A DNA stretch of 64,000 nucleotides, taken from assembly GCA_021787335.1 (NCBI GenBank), contig JAJYMC010000041.1:1-64000 (forward strand). The letters are read 5' to 3'. The position numbers and the translations under genes were made by a program. The notes under the pieces were generated by a model. It was not told the origin of the DNA, ran no database searches, and saw only the letters and a program-made list of their open reading frames with translations. This stretch comes from Bacillota bacterium. Lineage in GTDB: Bacteria; Bacillota; Sulfobacillia; JAJYWN01; JAJZPE01. Shown here in pieces: positions 1-8,499 of the stretch (position 1 is the stretch's first letter; every line of letters begins with the position of its first letter).

Positions 1-583
1 GTTCTCGCGGGGTCAGGGACGCTACTGCGACATATTGCCTTCCTTTGTGCTCGAAGACGCGGTACAGGGTGTCGTCCACGCAGAGGCTGCGACGCAGGCG
101 CACCCGTGGCGGCCTGCCCAGGGCATGACGCAAACACCGGCGCAGGAACCGCGCCACCTCCTTGCGTTCGGGGATTGGGACGGCGAACTCCGGGACTGGA
201 GCCATGCCTTGCAGGACAGACCCCAGGCGGGCGTAGCTCTTCAGCAGCCAGAACGCATAACGCCGCTTTTCACCTGAGTAGCGTCCGAACACCTTTGCCT
301 TCACATGCGAGAAAATGATCCCGGCTTCGACGAATCGGCGCATGGTGTGAACAGCGTCGAAGACGGCTTGGTCCTGCAGGTGGACGGGGACCCCTTCCGG
401 GTAACGGGCCTTCATCTGGTCCCGGAACCGCCGAGGGTGGTCCAGGAAGTCCCAAGCGGCGGTGCGGGCCAGGGCGCGCAAGGCTGTATCCTTCGTTTCG
501 GAGAAGGCGTTCACCATCAGCCCGAGTTCGCGCCACTTGTCCTTGTTCAGGGGTTGCGTCTCGTACCTCGCGGTGCGCTTCAC
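1..583 (-). CDS. TnpB-like transposon protein, N-terminal part, runs off the left edge
   Basis: The frame is open from a GTG at 583 to the left edge, giving about 194 N-terminal residues. The start is chosen because GGGAGG lies about ten bases upstream. The product is Arg/Lys-rich: a helical half comes first, then a block with RRYAFWLLKSYARLG, then a beta-rich stretch with GRQYVAVASLTPRE. That order resembles IS200/IS605 OrfB (TnpB) proteins ahead of their RuvC-like core. The catalytic acidic residues and zinc ribbon would lie outside the window, so activity cannot be judged. No TnpA partner is visible in the 190 bases upstream. It is a different lineage from the IS607-type TnpB near 54 kb. 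Confidence 0.55.
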   Translation of the reverse strand, partial: MKRTARYETQPLNKDKWRELGLMVNAFSETKDTALRALARTAAWDFLDHPRRFRDQMKARYPEGVPVHLQDQAVFDAVHTMRRFVEAGIIFSHVKAKVFGRYSGEKRRYAFWLLKSYARLGSVLQGMAPVPEFAVPIPERKEVARFLRRCLRHALGRPPRVRLRRSLCVDDTLYRVFEHKGRQYVAVASLTPRE

Positions 584-774
584 CTGCCGCCTACCTCCCG
601 TCCCGAAGTGCTCGTGCTACCCCTTCCCCCCGTGGATTTCGGCGGCCAAAGGCGGACACCTTCCGCCGGGAGGCGCGGCGGCGGACCCGTCGAATGACTT
701 AGATGCCGGCCCCAACGACCAGGGGGTTGGACGGAGGCCGCCGCCGAGGGCGCGATGGAACTGGGGGCGAGATC

Positions 775-2052
775 GTGGAGTACGTCATTGGCATCGATCT
801 GGGCGGGACGAAGACCCGGGTGGCCGCGGTCGGCTTCGACGGTAAGATCCTGGCGACCCGCCAGGGCCCGACCGACGCGCGCGACCCGAAACGCGGCCTG
901 GAAGCTCTGGCCGGACTGGCCAAAGAGGTCATCGCCGAAGTCGGGGGCAGCGCGGGCAGCGATGCCGCGTCCGCTGGCGCTCCCACTCCCGTGGCCGCCG
1001 GCCTCGGGGCGCCCGGGCCCCTGGACCTGGCCGGCGGGCGCGTCCTCGAGGCCCCCAACCTGCCGGGATGGAACGGCTTCCCGGTGGTCCGCCAGCTATG
1101 GCAGGCCCTCGGTGTCCCGGTCGTCCTCGAGAACGACGCCAACGCCGCGGCCGTCGGGGAACACCGTTTCGGCGCCGCGGCCGGGCTGAGCGACTTCTTC
1201 TACGTCACCCTGGGGACGGGCGTCGGCGGAGCCGTCTTCATGGACGGGCGTTTGCGGCGCGGGACGGCCGGCGGGGCCGGCGAGGTCGGTCACGTCCAGG
1301 TCGACCCGGACGGCCCGCCCTGCGGCTGCGGGCGGCGCGGCTGCGTCGAGGTCTTCGCCGCCGGGCCCGGGATCGCCCGGGCCGCCGGCAAAGAGCGAGC
1401 CGAGGACGTCTTCGCGGCCGCCGCGGCCGGCGACGCCGCCGCCCGCGACGCCCTGCGGACGGCCGGTCGAGCCCTGGGGCGCGGCCTGGGCTTTGCGGTG
1501 TCCCTCCTCGACCCGCAGGCCATCGTCATCGGCGGTGGCATCGCCGGCGCGGCCCCGGACGGGTTGGCCGTCTACCTCGAAGCCGCCCGCGAGGTCCTGG
1601 CCGGGGCCTTCGTCCCCGGCGGCCAGCGCGTCCCGCTTATCCGGGCGGCCCTCGGCCCCGACGCCGGCACCCTGGGGGCGGCGGCCCTGGCCATGGAGAC
1701 GGCCGCCCGGCCCTCCTCGCGGCCGCCGAAGGTCGTCGACAAGCCCTGGGGGCGCGAGGTCTGGTGGGCCCAGACCGACCGCTACGTCGGCAAGATCATC
1801 GAGGTCCGGGCCGGGGCCTCGCTCAGCCTGCAGTACCACCGGCAGAAGCTGGAGACCATGCTCTTCGTCGACGGCCAGGGGCTGATGCAGCTGGGCGACG
1901 AGATGGTGACCGTCACCCCCGGCCGCTCCATCACCATCACCCCGGGCATGCTGCACCGCGTGAGCGCGGTCACCGACCTCCGTCTCTACGAGGTCTCCAC
2001 GCCCGAGGTGGAGGATGTCGTCCGGGTCAAGGACGACTTCGGGCGGGCCTGA
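775..2052 (+). CDS. ROK-family sugar kinase fused to a mannose-6-phosphate isomerase-type cupin
   Basis: Residues 1-300 are a ROK kinase: phosphate-loop DLGGTKT near the N-terminus, LENDANAAAVGE with the catalytic Asp, GTGVGGA, and the ROK zinc motif CGCGRRGC (Cys183, Cys185, Cys190 following GHVQV). The last 115 residues are a separate cupin: it opens with KPWGREVWWAQ, as in phosphomannose isomerase and ManC C-terminal domains, followed by SLQYHRQKLETMLFV and GMLHRVSA, where metal-ligand His residues would sit. ROK enzymes are usually near 300 residues, so the 425-residue length reflects the fusion. The expected chemistry is ATP-dependent hexose phosphorylation plus a possible aldose-ketose isomerisation. 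The GTG at 775 is preferred over upstream ATGs because GGGGG precedes it and the Gly-rich loop then falls at the N-terminus. The gene stands alone and converges on the kinase gene. Confidence 0.88.
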   Translation: MEYVIGIDLGGTKTRVAAVGFDGKILATRQGPTDARDPKRGLEALAGLAKEVIAEVGGSAGSDAASAGAPTPVAAGLGAPGPLDLAGGRVLEAPNLPGWNGFPVVRQLWQALGVPVVLENDANAAAVGEHRFGAAAGLSDFFYVTLGTGVGGAVFMDGRLRRGTAGGAGEVGHVQVDPDGPPCGCGRRGCVEVFAAGPGIARAAGKERAEDVFAAAAAGDAAARDALRTAGRALGRGLGFAVSLLDPQAIVIGGGIAGAAPDGLAVYLEAAREVLAGAFVPGGQRVPLIRAALGPDAGTLGAAALAMETAARPSSRPPKVVDKPWGREVWWAQTDRYVGKIIEVRAGASLSLQYHRQKLETMLFVDGQGLMQLGDEMVTVTPGRSITITPGMLHRVSAVTDLRLYEVSTPEVEDVVRVKDDFGRA

Positions 2053-2094
2053 GCCGACCCCTTGCCCCATAACAAGCCTGCATGCGCAAGGAAA

Positions 2095-2124
2095 AACGAG
2101 CGCCCCAGAAAATGGGCGCTCGTT
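2095..2124 (-). terminator. intrinsic terminator of the hybrid kinase gene
   Basis: Perfect 11-base arms AACGAGCGCCC and GGGCGCTCGTT enclose an eight-base loop. Read on the minus strand the stem is followed by a T run. It lies 87 bases beyond the kinase stop and between two convergent genes, so it may act in both directions. Confidence 0.8.
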
Positions 2125-2156
2125 ATGTCATGGGGCCACCGCGCATCGGGGCGGAC

Positions 2157-2217
2157 CCCACGGCTCACGATTCCCACGGCTCACGATTCCCACGGCTCAG
2201 GGCCCACGCCTCACGAC
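2157..2217. repeat. short tandem repeat, 16-base unit
   Basis: Two exact copies of CCCACGGCTCACGATT (2157-2172 and 2173-2188) are followed by two degenerate copies. The array runs over the stop codon of the hybrid kinase gene. No function is evident; slippage is the simplest origin. Confidence 0.8.
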
Positions 2218-5200
2218 ACGCGTTGCTCACCCGGCCGGTCGTTCCGGTGGGCCCGCTTCACCCGGGTGATCCCGGCCAGGAGGTCGTTCACCCGCACTGG
2301 CTTCGCCAGGATCAGGTCGACCAGCCCGGTCTTCGCCTCGTCCTCGTCGATGCTCGCCCCCCACCCGGTGAGGAGGACCACGCCGGTCTCCGGCGACCGC
2401 TCGCGGACCTCGCGGGCCACTTCCCACCCCGACATCTCGGGCATCCCAAGGTCGGTGATGACCACGTCGAAGGTCTCCTCGCCCAGCATCCGGACGGCCT
2501 CGCGCCCGCGGTTGGCGGTCACCACGCGGTGCCCGCCGATGGCCACCAGGGAGGCCAGGACCTCCAGGACCAGCTGGTCATCGTCGACGATGAGGACCTT
2601 CGTCGGCACTTCCAGGTCGACCTTGGCCTCGGCGATGGCCACGAGATCCTCCGTTTTCTCCTCCTCGGCCAGGGGGATGGTCACGGTGAAGGTCGTCCCG
2701 ACGCCCGGGGCCGAGTCCACGCCGATGCTCCCGCCGTGCTGGTTGACGATGTTGTAGGCGGTCGACAGCCCCAGGCCGCTGCCCATCTTCCCTTTGGTCG
2801 TGAAGAACGGCTGGAAAAGGCGGCCGAGGACCTCGGGGGACATGCCGACGCCGTTGTCCATCACCCGGACCTCGGCCAGCTCGCCGCGTTTGAGGGCGGA
2901 GACCTCGATCCGGCCGCCCTGGGGGAGGGCGTCGATGGCGTTCAGGATCATGTTGATGAAGACCTGGCGCAGCTCGGCGGGATGCCCGCGGACCGAGAGC
3001 CCGTCGGACACCCGGCAGGCCACCTCGATGGACCGCCCCGACCGTTCGGCCTGGCTCTTCCACCGCGGCCGGGTGACATGGGCCGCGTCCTGGACCACGG
3101 CGGCCAGGTCGACGCGCTGCCCGGGCTCTTCGCGGACGCGGGTCGAGGCCTGGATCCGGCGGACCAGGTCGGCCCCGTCGGTCGCGGCCCGCTCGATGAC
3201 CCGCATGGCCGGCTGCATCTTCTCGTGGATCGGATTGCGTTTGATGTCGTCGACGGTGCCCAGGATGCTGGTCAAGATGTTGTTGAAGTTATGGGCGATG
3301 CCGCTGGCCATCTCGCCGAGGGCCACCATTCGTTCGTGCTGGCCCAGATAGGTCTGCATCCGGCGCTCGTCGGTGATATCGCGGGTGATGCAGACGACGG
3401 CCGGACCGTCGTCCATCTGTAGGCCCGAAGCGACCACATCGTAGAGACGGCCGGCCACCGATTCGCGGACGTAACGGTAGGTCCAGGCGTCCGGGGCGTC
3501 CCACGGCAAGGGGCAGTCCGGGCACGGCTCATGCCGTCCGATGAAGAACTCGTAACAACGGCGGCCGGTCTGGTCGCCGTACTGCTTGATGGCGGCGGCG
3601 TTCATGAAGACGGCCGTCCGGTCCGGGTTCAGCACCATCAGGGCCTCGCCCATGTTGGCCATGATCAGCTCCAGCTCGTTGCGGGCCCGGTTGGCCTCGC
3701 CGAACAGCTCGGCGTTGCGGATGGCCGCGACCAGGTGATCGGCGATGGACTCAAGGACGGGGATGCGCTCCGCCTCGAAGGGCGGGGAATCAATGGTCCG
3801 CAGCTCCAGGACGCCGATCGCGTAGCCGGCGCTCTTCAGCGGCACGGCGATGTGATTGCGGCCTTCCGGCCCGAAGCCGGCCAGGCACTGCGTCGCCGTC
3901 CGGCGACAGGCGGAGACCGTCCGGCACTCCGCGAAGGCCTCCTCGACAAGGGCCAGGCGTTGTGGGTCGACGCCGCCGCCGCCCGGCTCCTCCCCGGCCG
4001 CGGCGCCGGAGGGTCCTCGGGCGACCTTGACCCGCAGGCGATGGTCGGGTTCGGGCAGCCAGATGGCCACGGCGGCCCCGCCGGCCAGATCGGAGACCAA
4101 CCTGGCCCCCTCGGCCAGGGCCTCGTCGATGTCAAGGATGGAGACGATCTGGTCGCCGATCAGGCCCGCCTGGCGGGCGTCCTCGGTCTGGCGCGCCCTG
4201 GCTTCGGCCAGGTGCCGGTTCAGCAGGGCGAGGGTCAGGTTGCTTCCGATCATCGAGGCCCGCGTGACGTGGTCCTGGGTGAAGGGAGGGGCATCACCTG
4301 TCCGGCCGACGGCCAGCGCCCCGAGAGCCTGTCCTTCGTAGGCCAGGGGGACCACGATCAACTGTCCCGGCTTTCCGCCCACGCCGAGGACGATCGGCTG
4401 TCCGGTGCTGACCGCCTCCCTGAAGACCGGGGCGAAGGACCGGCGCTGGCATGACGCTCGTTCGCCGTCCAGGCCGAGGCATTCCAGGGGGCCGTGAACG
4501 GCGAGCAGCCTGGGGCCCCGCTCGCCGCTGGCCGGCCCGAAGAGCCACATGGCGCAGGCGGAGGCCTCCATGGCGAAGGCGGCCTCATGGACGATGGTCT
4601 CGGCGGCCCCGGCGTCGAGGCGGGAGTTGGCCGCCGCCGTCAGACTGGCGATGGCCTCCATCCGGTGGGCCAGCCCCATCGCTTCGCCGTAGAGGGCGGC
4701 CTGCAGGACGAACGGGCTGAGCGTGGCCACCAGGGACTTGGCCAGCTCGAAGTCCTCCTGGGCGAACGGGCGGGTCCGCGAGGCCAGGTTGACGACACCG
4801 AGGACGCGGCCGCGGGCCTTCAGCGGTACACTCATCACTGAGACCAGGCCCTCGGCCTCGACGATGGCCTTGACCGTCCGCGAATCGTCGGCGGCGTCGA
4901 CGGCCAGCATACCTACGCCCCGTTCGGCGGCCAGGCCGGACAGGTTGTTCCCGAACGTGCTCTGCCGGGCGAGCTTGACGGTCTCCGGCTTGAGCCCGCG
5001 TTGGGCGATGACCGGCATGCATCGCGAGGTCGGGTCGACCACCCGGACGGTGGCCACGTCCACCTTGACGGCCTGGGTGAAAAGGTCGAGGGCGAGGTCG
5101 AGGAGTTCCTCAGGCGGCTGGAACAGCTCGGCCTCGGCGATCTGCCGGAAGGCGGCGATGAGTTCCTCGCGATACCGGCTGTCCGACCGACCGGGTGGCG

Positions 5201-5753
5201 GAGCCTTGAGGGGCGGGCCACCCGACGTGAAGGCCGTCTGGACGCTCAGGGGGACGGGGTTCGCTACCAGATGGCCGCTGTGGGTGTAATGCGAATGGCA
5301 ACGCATGGCCCGGACGGCGAGTCCGTTGTCGACGCGTTGCCAATCATAGAGGCACAGGATTTCGAGCGGGAGTTCGGTCGCCAGGCCGGCTGCCCCTTCC
5401 TCCCAGACCTGAATGGAGAAAGCCTGATCGGCGAACCCGTTGCGGAAATGCTCGGCGATCACATGGACGTCGACCGCCAGGCGCCGCGGCCGGTCGCCGA
5501 GGGCAGGCTCTCGAATGCGCCGCCATAACGCCTCTTTCAGCCGGGGTAGACTATAGACACCCTCGGCCGAGAGGTACTCCTCGGGTTTCAATTCGTTGCC
5601 GCCACAACCGATGGTCAGTGTCGCTTCGTCGGACGCCGGCCGAGCCTGGGAGAAAGCCGCGATCAGAGCTGCTTTTTCAGCCGCGTCATGGTAGAAAGCG
5701 GCAACGTGGTCGCCGGAAACCAATCTGGTCCAGCCACTTGGGCCGTCGGCCAC
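2211..5753 (-). CDS. hybrid sensor histidine kinase with MEDS, GAF, PAS and receiver domains
   Basis: A soluble protein of 1180 residues with no membrane segment. Order: residues 1-170 resemble the MEDS/DcmR sensory domain (GDHVAAFYHDAAEKAALIAAF, HSHYTHSGHLV); GAF-like domains at about 200-360, 375-520 and 530-690; a PAS domain near 700-810 with a CPDC motif; HisKA with phospho-acceptor His821 (GIAHNFNNIL); HATPase with NAIDAL, DNGVGM and GSGLGLS; and a C-terminal receiver with phospho-acceptor Asp1101 (VVITDLGMP) and a conserved KPV Lys. Start GTG at 5753 follows GGGGAGGC. It should sense a small cytoplasmic ligand or redox state and phosphorylate its own receiver; an output partner is not visible nearby. 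MEDS domains occur in regulators of methanogens and methylotrophs, which suits the methylamine-type operon at 57 kb, but that link is inference. Confidence 0.9.
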   Translation of the reverse strand: MADGPSGWTRLVSGDHVAAFYHDAAEKAALIAAFSQARPASDEATLTIGCGGNELKPEEYLSAEGVYSLPRLKEALWRRIREPALGDRPRRLAVDVHVIAEHFRNGFADQAFSIQVWEEGAAGLATELPLEILCLYDWQRVDNGLAVRAMRCHSHYTHSGHLVANPVPLSVQTAFTSGGPPLKAPPPGRSDSRYREELIAAFRQIAEAELFQPPEELLDLALDLFTQAVKVDVATVRVVDPTSRCMPVIAQRGLKPETVKLARQSTFGNNLSGLAAERGVGMLAVDAADDSRTVKAIVEAEGLVSVMSVPLKARGRVLGVVNLASRTRPFAQEDFELAKSLVATLSPFVLQAALYGEAMGLAHRMEAIASLTAAANSRLDAGAAETIVHEAAFAMEASACAMWLFGPASGERGPRLLAVHGPLECLGLDGERASCQRRSFAPVFREAVSTGQPIVLGVGGKPGQLIVVPLAYEGQALGALAVGRTGDAPPFTQDHVTRASMIGSNLTLALLNRHLAEARARQTEDARQAGLIGDQIVSILDIDEALAEGARLVSDLAGGAAVAIWLPEPDHRLRVKVARGPSGAAAGEEPGGGGVDPQRLALVEEAFAECRTVSACRRTATQCLAGFGPEGRNHIAVPLKSAGYAIGVLELRTIDSPPFEAERIPVLESIADHLVAAIRNAELFGEANRARNELELIMANMGEALMVLNPDRTAVFMNAAAIKQYGDQTGRRCYEFFIGRHEPCPDCPLPWDAPDAWTYRYVRESVAGRLYDVVASGLQMDDGPAVVCITRDITDERRMQTYLGQHERMVALGEMASGIAHNFNNILTSILGTVDDIKRNPIHEKMQPAMRVIERAATDGADLVRRIQASTRVREEPGQRVDLAAVVQDAAHVTRPRWKSQAERSGRSIEVACRVSDGLSVRGHPAELRQVFINMILNAIDALPQGGRIEVSALKRGELAEVRVMDNGVGMSPEVLGRLFQPFFTTKGKMGSGLGLSTAYNIVNQHGGSIGVDSAPGVGTTFTVTIPLAEEEKTEDLVAIAEAKVDLEVPTKVLIVDDDQLVLEVLASLVAIGGHRVVTANRGREAVRMLGEETFDVVITDLGMPEMSGWEVAREVRERSPETGVVLLTGWGASIDEDEAKTGLVDLILAKPVRVNDLLAGITRVKRAHRNDRPGEQRVS

Positions 5754-5973
5754 GTGTCTTGCCTCCCCGGGACAACCTCAGAGCCGCGCTCACCGAGGCC
5801 GCAATAGTGCCTTGCTGACCAATTGCGGGAAGGTCGTGCTTTGGCGCACGAGCGAGGAAGGTGATGGCAATATTTCGTCATTGGTGACCCTTTCCCTCCC
5901 GACCCCGTTCGCAAACCATTCGACCGGATTCGCGGTAAAAAGTGCCCGTTCGGCAGGAAGGAGTTATGACAAC

Positions 5974-6405
5974 TTGACAGATAGGCGCCACAAAGGCCGG
6001 CGGGCTGGGCGGCCCGAAGGCCGCCGGAACCTCATCGCCGGTTTCGACGACCCCCTGGCCGCCCGCCGCGCCGCGGACGAACTGACCGCTTACGGCTTCC
6101 AGACCGTGCGGGTCGACCCGATGACCCAACACCCGCGGATGCCGTCGCGGGACGAGGATAACGCCGGCTACCCCGATACCTTCACCGGCGAGGGGGACCC
6201 TGTCGCCCGGGCCGGGCTCATCGCCAGCACCGCCGTCAGCGGGATGGCCGGTGAGTCGGACCCGTTCGCCGGACCGGACAGTTACGACCCCTTCCCGGGA
6301 GCCCGTTATGTCCTGACCGTGGTCATCGAGGCCCCGAGAGACAAAACGCCCGGCCTCGAGGCGGAGGCCGAGCGGATAATCAAGCGACATGGGGGCGCGC
6401 TCTAG
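5974..6405 (+). CDS. hypothetical protein with a YflT/GS17M-like N-terminal pattern
   Basis: I do not recognise this protein firmly. The segment IAGFDDPLAARRAADELTAYGF recalls the N-terminus of general-stress YflT-like proteins (loop, helix pairing Ala residues, Gly-Phe turn), followed by an acidic Gly/Asp/Pro-rich middle and a C-terminal strand-helix pair (ARYVLTVVIEAPRDK, AEAERIIKRHGG). The TTG at 5974 is chosen because AAGGAG sits ten bases upstream and coding bias begins there; the frame stays open further upstream. A three-codon ATG mini-frame (5966-5977) stops across this TTG, so coupled initiation is conceivable. The gene is divergent from the hybrid kinase; their starts are 220 bases apart, which leaves room for both promoters. 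Confidence 0.5.
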   Translation: MTDRRHKGRRAGRPEGRRNLIAGFDDPLAARRAADELTAYGFQTVRVDPMTQHPRMPSRDEDNAGYPDTFTGEGDPVARAGLIASTAVSGMAGESDPFAGPDSYDPFPGARYVLTVVIEAPRDKTPGLEAEAERIIKRHGGAL

Positions 6406-6437
6406 GACGCCGAGGCCGATGGCGACGATGACTCTCG

Positions 6438-6650
6438 CTACACCCAGAACGGATGGATGTGGTCCGCGGGCCGGGGGCGTCGTGACCGCCGGTCGCCGGC
6501 GGCCATCCTTGTCTCGTCGTCATCATCTTCCGGGGGGATGAAGGATGCGCAATCGGCCCTTTGCTCGTCTTGGACCACTTGGATCTCGTCCAGGGTGCAC
6601 AGACCCTCCTCCTGGAAGACACACTCGACGGTACAGTTGACCGTGGTCAC
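6438..6650 (-). CDS. small DUF1540-like cysteine protein
   Basis: A 70-residue product from a GTG preceded by GGGGGGAT. The N-terminal half carries four cysteines in the pattern VNCTVECVFQEEGLC followed by DCASF, typical of DUF1540 proteins, which probably bind a metal ion. The C-terminal half is acidic (PPEDDDDE), then basic and looks disordered. It follows the DUF1667 gene on the same strand after only 27 bases and may be the last gene of the redox operon. Function unknown. Confidence 0.6.
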   Translation of the reverse strand: MTTVNCTVECVFQEEGLCTLDEIQVVQDEQRADCASFIPPEDDDDETRMAAGDRRSRRPRPADHIHPFWV

Positions 6651-6677
6651 CCCAGATCCCCCCGGTTATCTTGCCCG

Positions 6678-7103
6678 TCACCCATCGCGGGCAATTCGGC
6701 CGGGCGTCGCCGGCAGGTCGCGCGTCGCCGGCAGGTCACGCGTCGCCACCACCGGCACGCCGAAGCCGAGGAGGTCGTCGACGATGACCTGGCCCAGGCG
6801 CACGGGGGCCACGACGACCACGGCATCGAGGGCGCGGACGCCTCGGCGCACGGCTTCCTTGGGGATCTCGCCGAGGGTGCGCACGGGAAGGCGGTCAGGC
6901 TTCGCCCCTTCGACCCGCACGGTGGTCGTCAACGTCCGCGTCGGCGCGGTCAGTTCTTTGAGGGCGTAGTCACGGCCCTTGGGGCAACGGCCGCCGGTGA
7001 CTTCGGGGGCGGTCACCATGAGGTCGCAGCCAGCCGGACAGAGGACACACGTCAGGCGGCGCTCTTCGCCCCTCGCCCCGCCCATCGTTCTTTCACCGTC
7101 CAT
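6678..7103 (-). CDS. DUF1667 protein of the FAD-oxidoreductase operon
   Basis: The 141-residue product has the DUF1667 signature: LTCVLCPAGCDLMV near residue 18, GRCPKGRDYALKEL, then PTRTLTTTVRVEG and LPVRTLGEIPKEAV. The four or five conserved cysteines suggest an Fe-S or metal site. In Bacillota this small protein usually follows a GlpA-like dehydrogenase and an FAD/NAD oxidoreductase, which is the arrangement here. The start overlaps the stop of the preceding gene by 11 bases and has its own GGGAGG, so it is probably translationally coupled. The C-terminus contains a duplicated ATRDLP unit caused by an 18-base tandem repeat. Confidence 0.85.
   Translation of the reverse strand: MDGERTMGGARGEERRLTCVLCPAGCDLMVTAPEVTGGRCPKGRDYALKELTAPTRTLTTTVRVEGAKPDRLPVRTLGEIPKEAVRRGVRALDAVVVVAPVRLGQVIVDDLLGFGVPVVATRDLPATRDLPATPGRIARDG
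6704..6747. repeat. in-frame 18-base tandem repeat inside the DUF1667 gene
   Basis: Two 18-base units beginning GCGTCGCCGGCAGGTC, at 6704-6721 and 6722-6739, differ by one base; a partial third follows. The period is a multiple of three and adds one TRDLPA unit to the protein tail. Confidence 0.85.
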
Positions 7104-8499
7104 CGCCGTCGCCTCCCTTGGCCCGCACGTCGGCGCGGATGGCCGTCACGCCTGGTGCCAGCGAGTCGGGCCGGACCTTGACGGCCACCATCTCCGGCGG
7201 CCGCACGGCTCGCTCGCGCCGGTGGGCCAGGACGACGTCGCCCCCCGGGCTTCGCCCGGTCATGGTCACGTCGGCCGACCGGCCGGGCTCCCGCACGCGG
7301 AGGAAGAACTGCACCGGGCGGTCCTGCGGGCGACCGGCCGCCCGCCGCGCGTCGATCCGCTGAGGGACGACATAGGCCACGTTCTCGCCGGGCTCGACGG
7401 GGCACCATTCGCGCTTGGCGTCAACCACCCCCGGTTCCGCTACCGCCCCCGGTTCCCCTGCCACCACCGGTTCCCCCGCCGCCCCCGCGCCGCCTGCCGC
7501 CGTCCGGCCGGCGGCCCGCTCGGCCAGGTACTCGGCGGCCCCGCGACCGGCGATGGTCCCGCCCATCGAGACGTAATCGACGAGGTCATGGACGTGGACG
7601 ACGTTGCCGCAGGCGAAGAGGCCGGGCACGGTGGTCTCCAGGCGGTCGTCGACGACCGGCCCGCGGGTGACCGGGTCGAGGGCCACCCCGGCCCCGCGCG
7701 ACAGCTCGTTCTCGGGGATCAGCCCGGCCGAGATGACCACCGTGTCGCAATCGACGTGGCGCTCGGTGCCGGGGATGGGCCGGCGGTCGGCGTCGACGCG
7801 GGCGACGGTGACCCCCTGGACCCGCTTCGGCCCATGGATGAAGGTGATGGTCGTCGAGAGGTGCAGCGGGATGCCGTAGTCGTCGAGGCACTGGACGATG
7901 TTGCGGGTCAGGCCGCCGGGGTGCGGCATGATCTCGTAGACCCCTTCGACCTCGACCCCTTCGAGGGTCAGGCGCCTGGCCATGATCAGCCCGATGTCGC
8001 CCGAGCCCAGGATGACGGCCCTGCGACCGGGCCGGAGCCCCTCAATGTTCACGTAACGCTGAACCGTGCCGGCGGTGAAGACGCCGGCCGGGCGGTGGCC
8101 GGGAATCAGCAACTGGGCTCGTGTCCGCTCGCGGCAGCCCATGGCCAGGATGACGGCGGGCGCGCGGAAGGTGACGAGGCCCGACTCGGCCCCGCTGACC
8201 AGCACCTCATGCTCGGGCCCCGGCCGGACCTCGAGGGCCATGGCGTCGAGGACGGTCTCGACGCCGGCCTCCGGGATCCGCCCGGCAAAGCGGGCCGCAT
8301 ACTCCGGCCCGGTCAGGCGTTCGCGGAAGAGGAAGTTGCCGAAGCCGTCGTGGATGCACTGCTGGAGGATGCCCCCGAGTTCGTGGTCGCGCTCGACCAC
8401 GGTCACCCGTGGGACACCGGCCTCCCTGGCGGCCAGGGCCGCGGCCAGGCCGGCCGGCCCGCCGCCGATGACGATCAGGTCCCGCTCATGAGTCTTCAC
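7093..8499 (-). CDS. FAD/NAD(P)-dependent oxidoreductase, GlpA-operon type
   Basis: A 468-residue flavoprotein with an N-terminal FAD dinucleotide fold (VIGGGPAGLAAALAAREAG), a second GxGxxG nucleotide fold (AVILGSGDIGLIMARR) and a C-terminal FACGNVVHVHDLVDYVSMGG that would contact FAD. MGCRERTR and GHRPAGVFTAGTVQ are typical of the thioredoxin-reductase-like enzymes that accompany GlpA-like proteins. It probably passes electrons from the partner dehydrogenase to a pyridine nucleotide or quinone. The GTG at 8499 is chosen because its GTGA overlaps the upstream stop by four bases and GGGGG lies just upstream; this puts the Gly loop near residue 12. About 100 Pro/Ala-rich residues extend past the usual end. 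Confidence 0.85.
   Translation of the reverse strand: MKTHERDLIVIGGGPAGLAAALAAREAGVPRVTVVERDHELGGILQQCIHDGFGNFLFRERLTGPEYAARFAGRIPEAGVETVLDAMALEVRPGPEHEVLVSGAESGLVTFRAPAVILAMGCRERTRAQLLIPGHRPAGVFTAGTVQRYVNIEGLRPGRRAVILGSGDIGLIMARRLTLEGVEVEGVYEIMPHPGGLTRNIVQCLDDYGIPLHLSTTITFIHGPKRVQGVTVARVDADRRPIPGTERHVDCDTVVISAGLIPENELSRGAGVALDPVTRGPVVDDRLETTVPGLFACGNVVHVHDLVDYVSMGGTIAGRGAAEYLAERAAGRTAAGGAGAAGEPVVAGEPGAVAEPGVVDAKREWCPVEPGENVAYVVPQRIDARRAAGRPQDRPVQFFLRVREPGRSADVTMTGRSPGGDVVLAHRRERAVRPPEMVAVKVRPDSLAPGVTAIRADVRAKGGDGDGR

Noticed and set aside
2082-3422. 446-residue plus-strand frame over the 3' end of the hybrid kinase gene
   Set aside because: Starts in the terminator and runs antisense to the HATPase and receiver domains.
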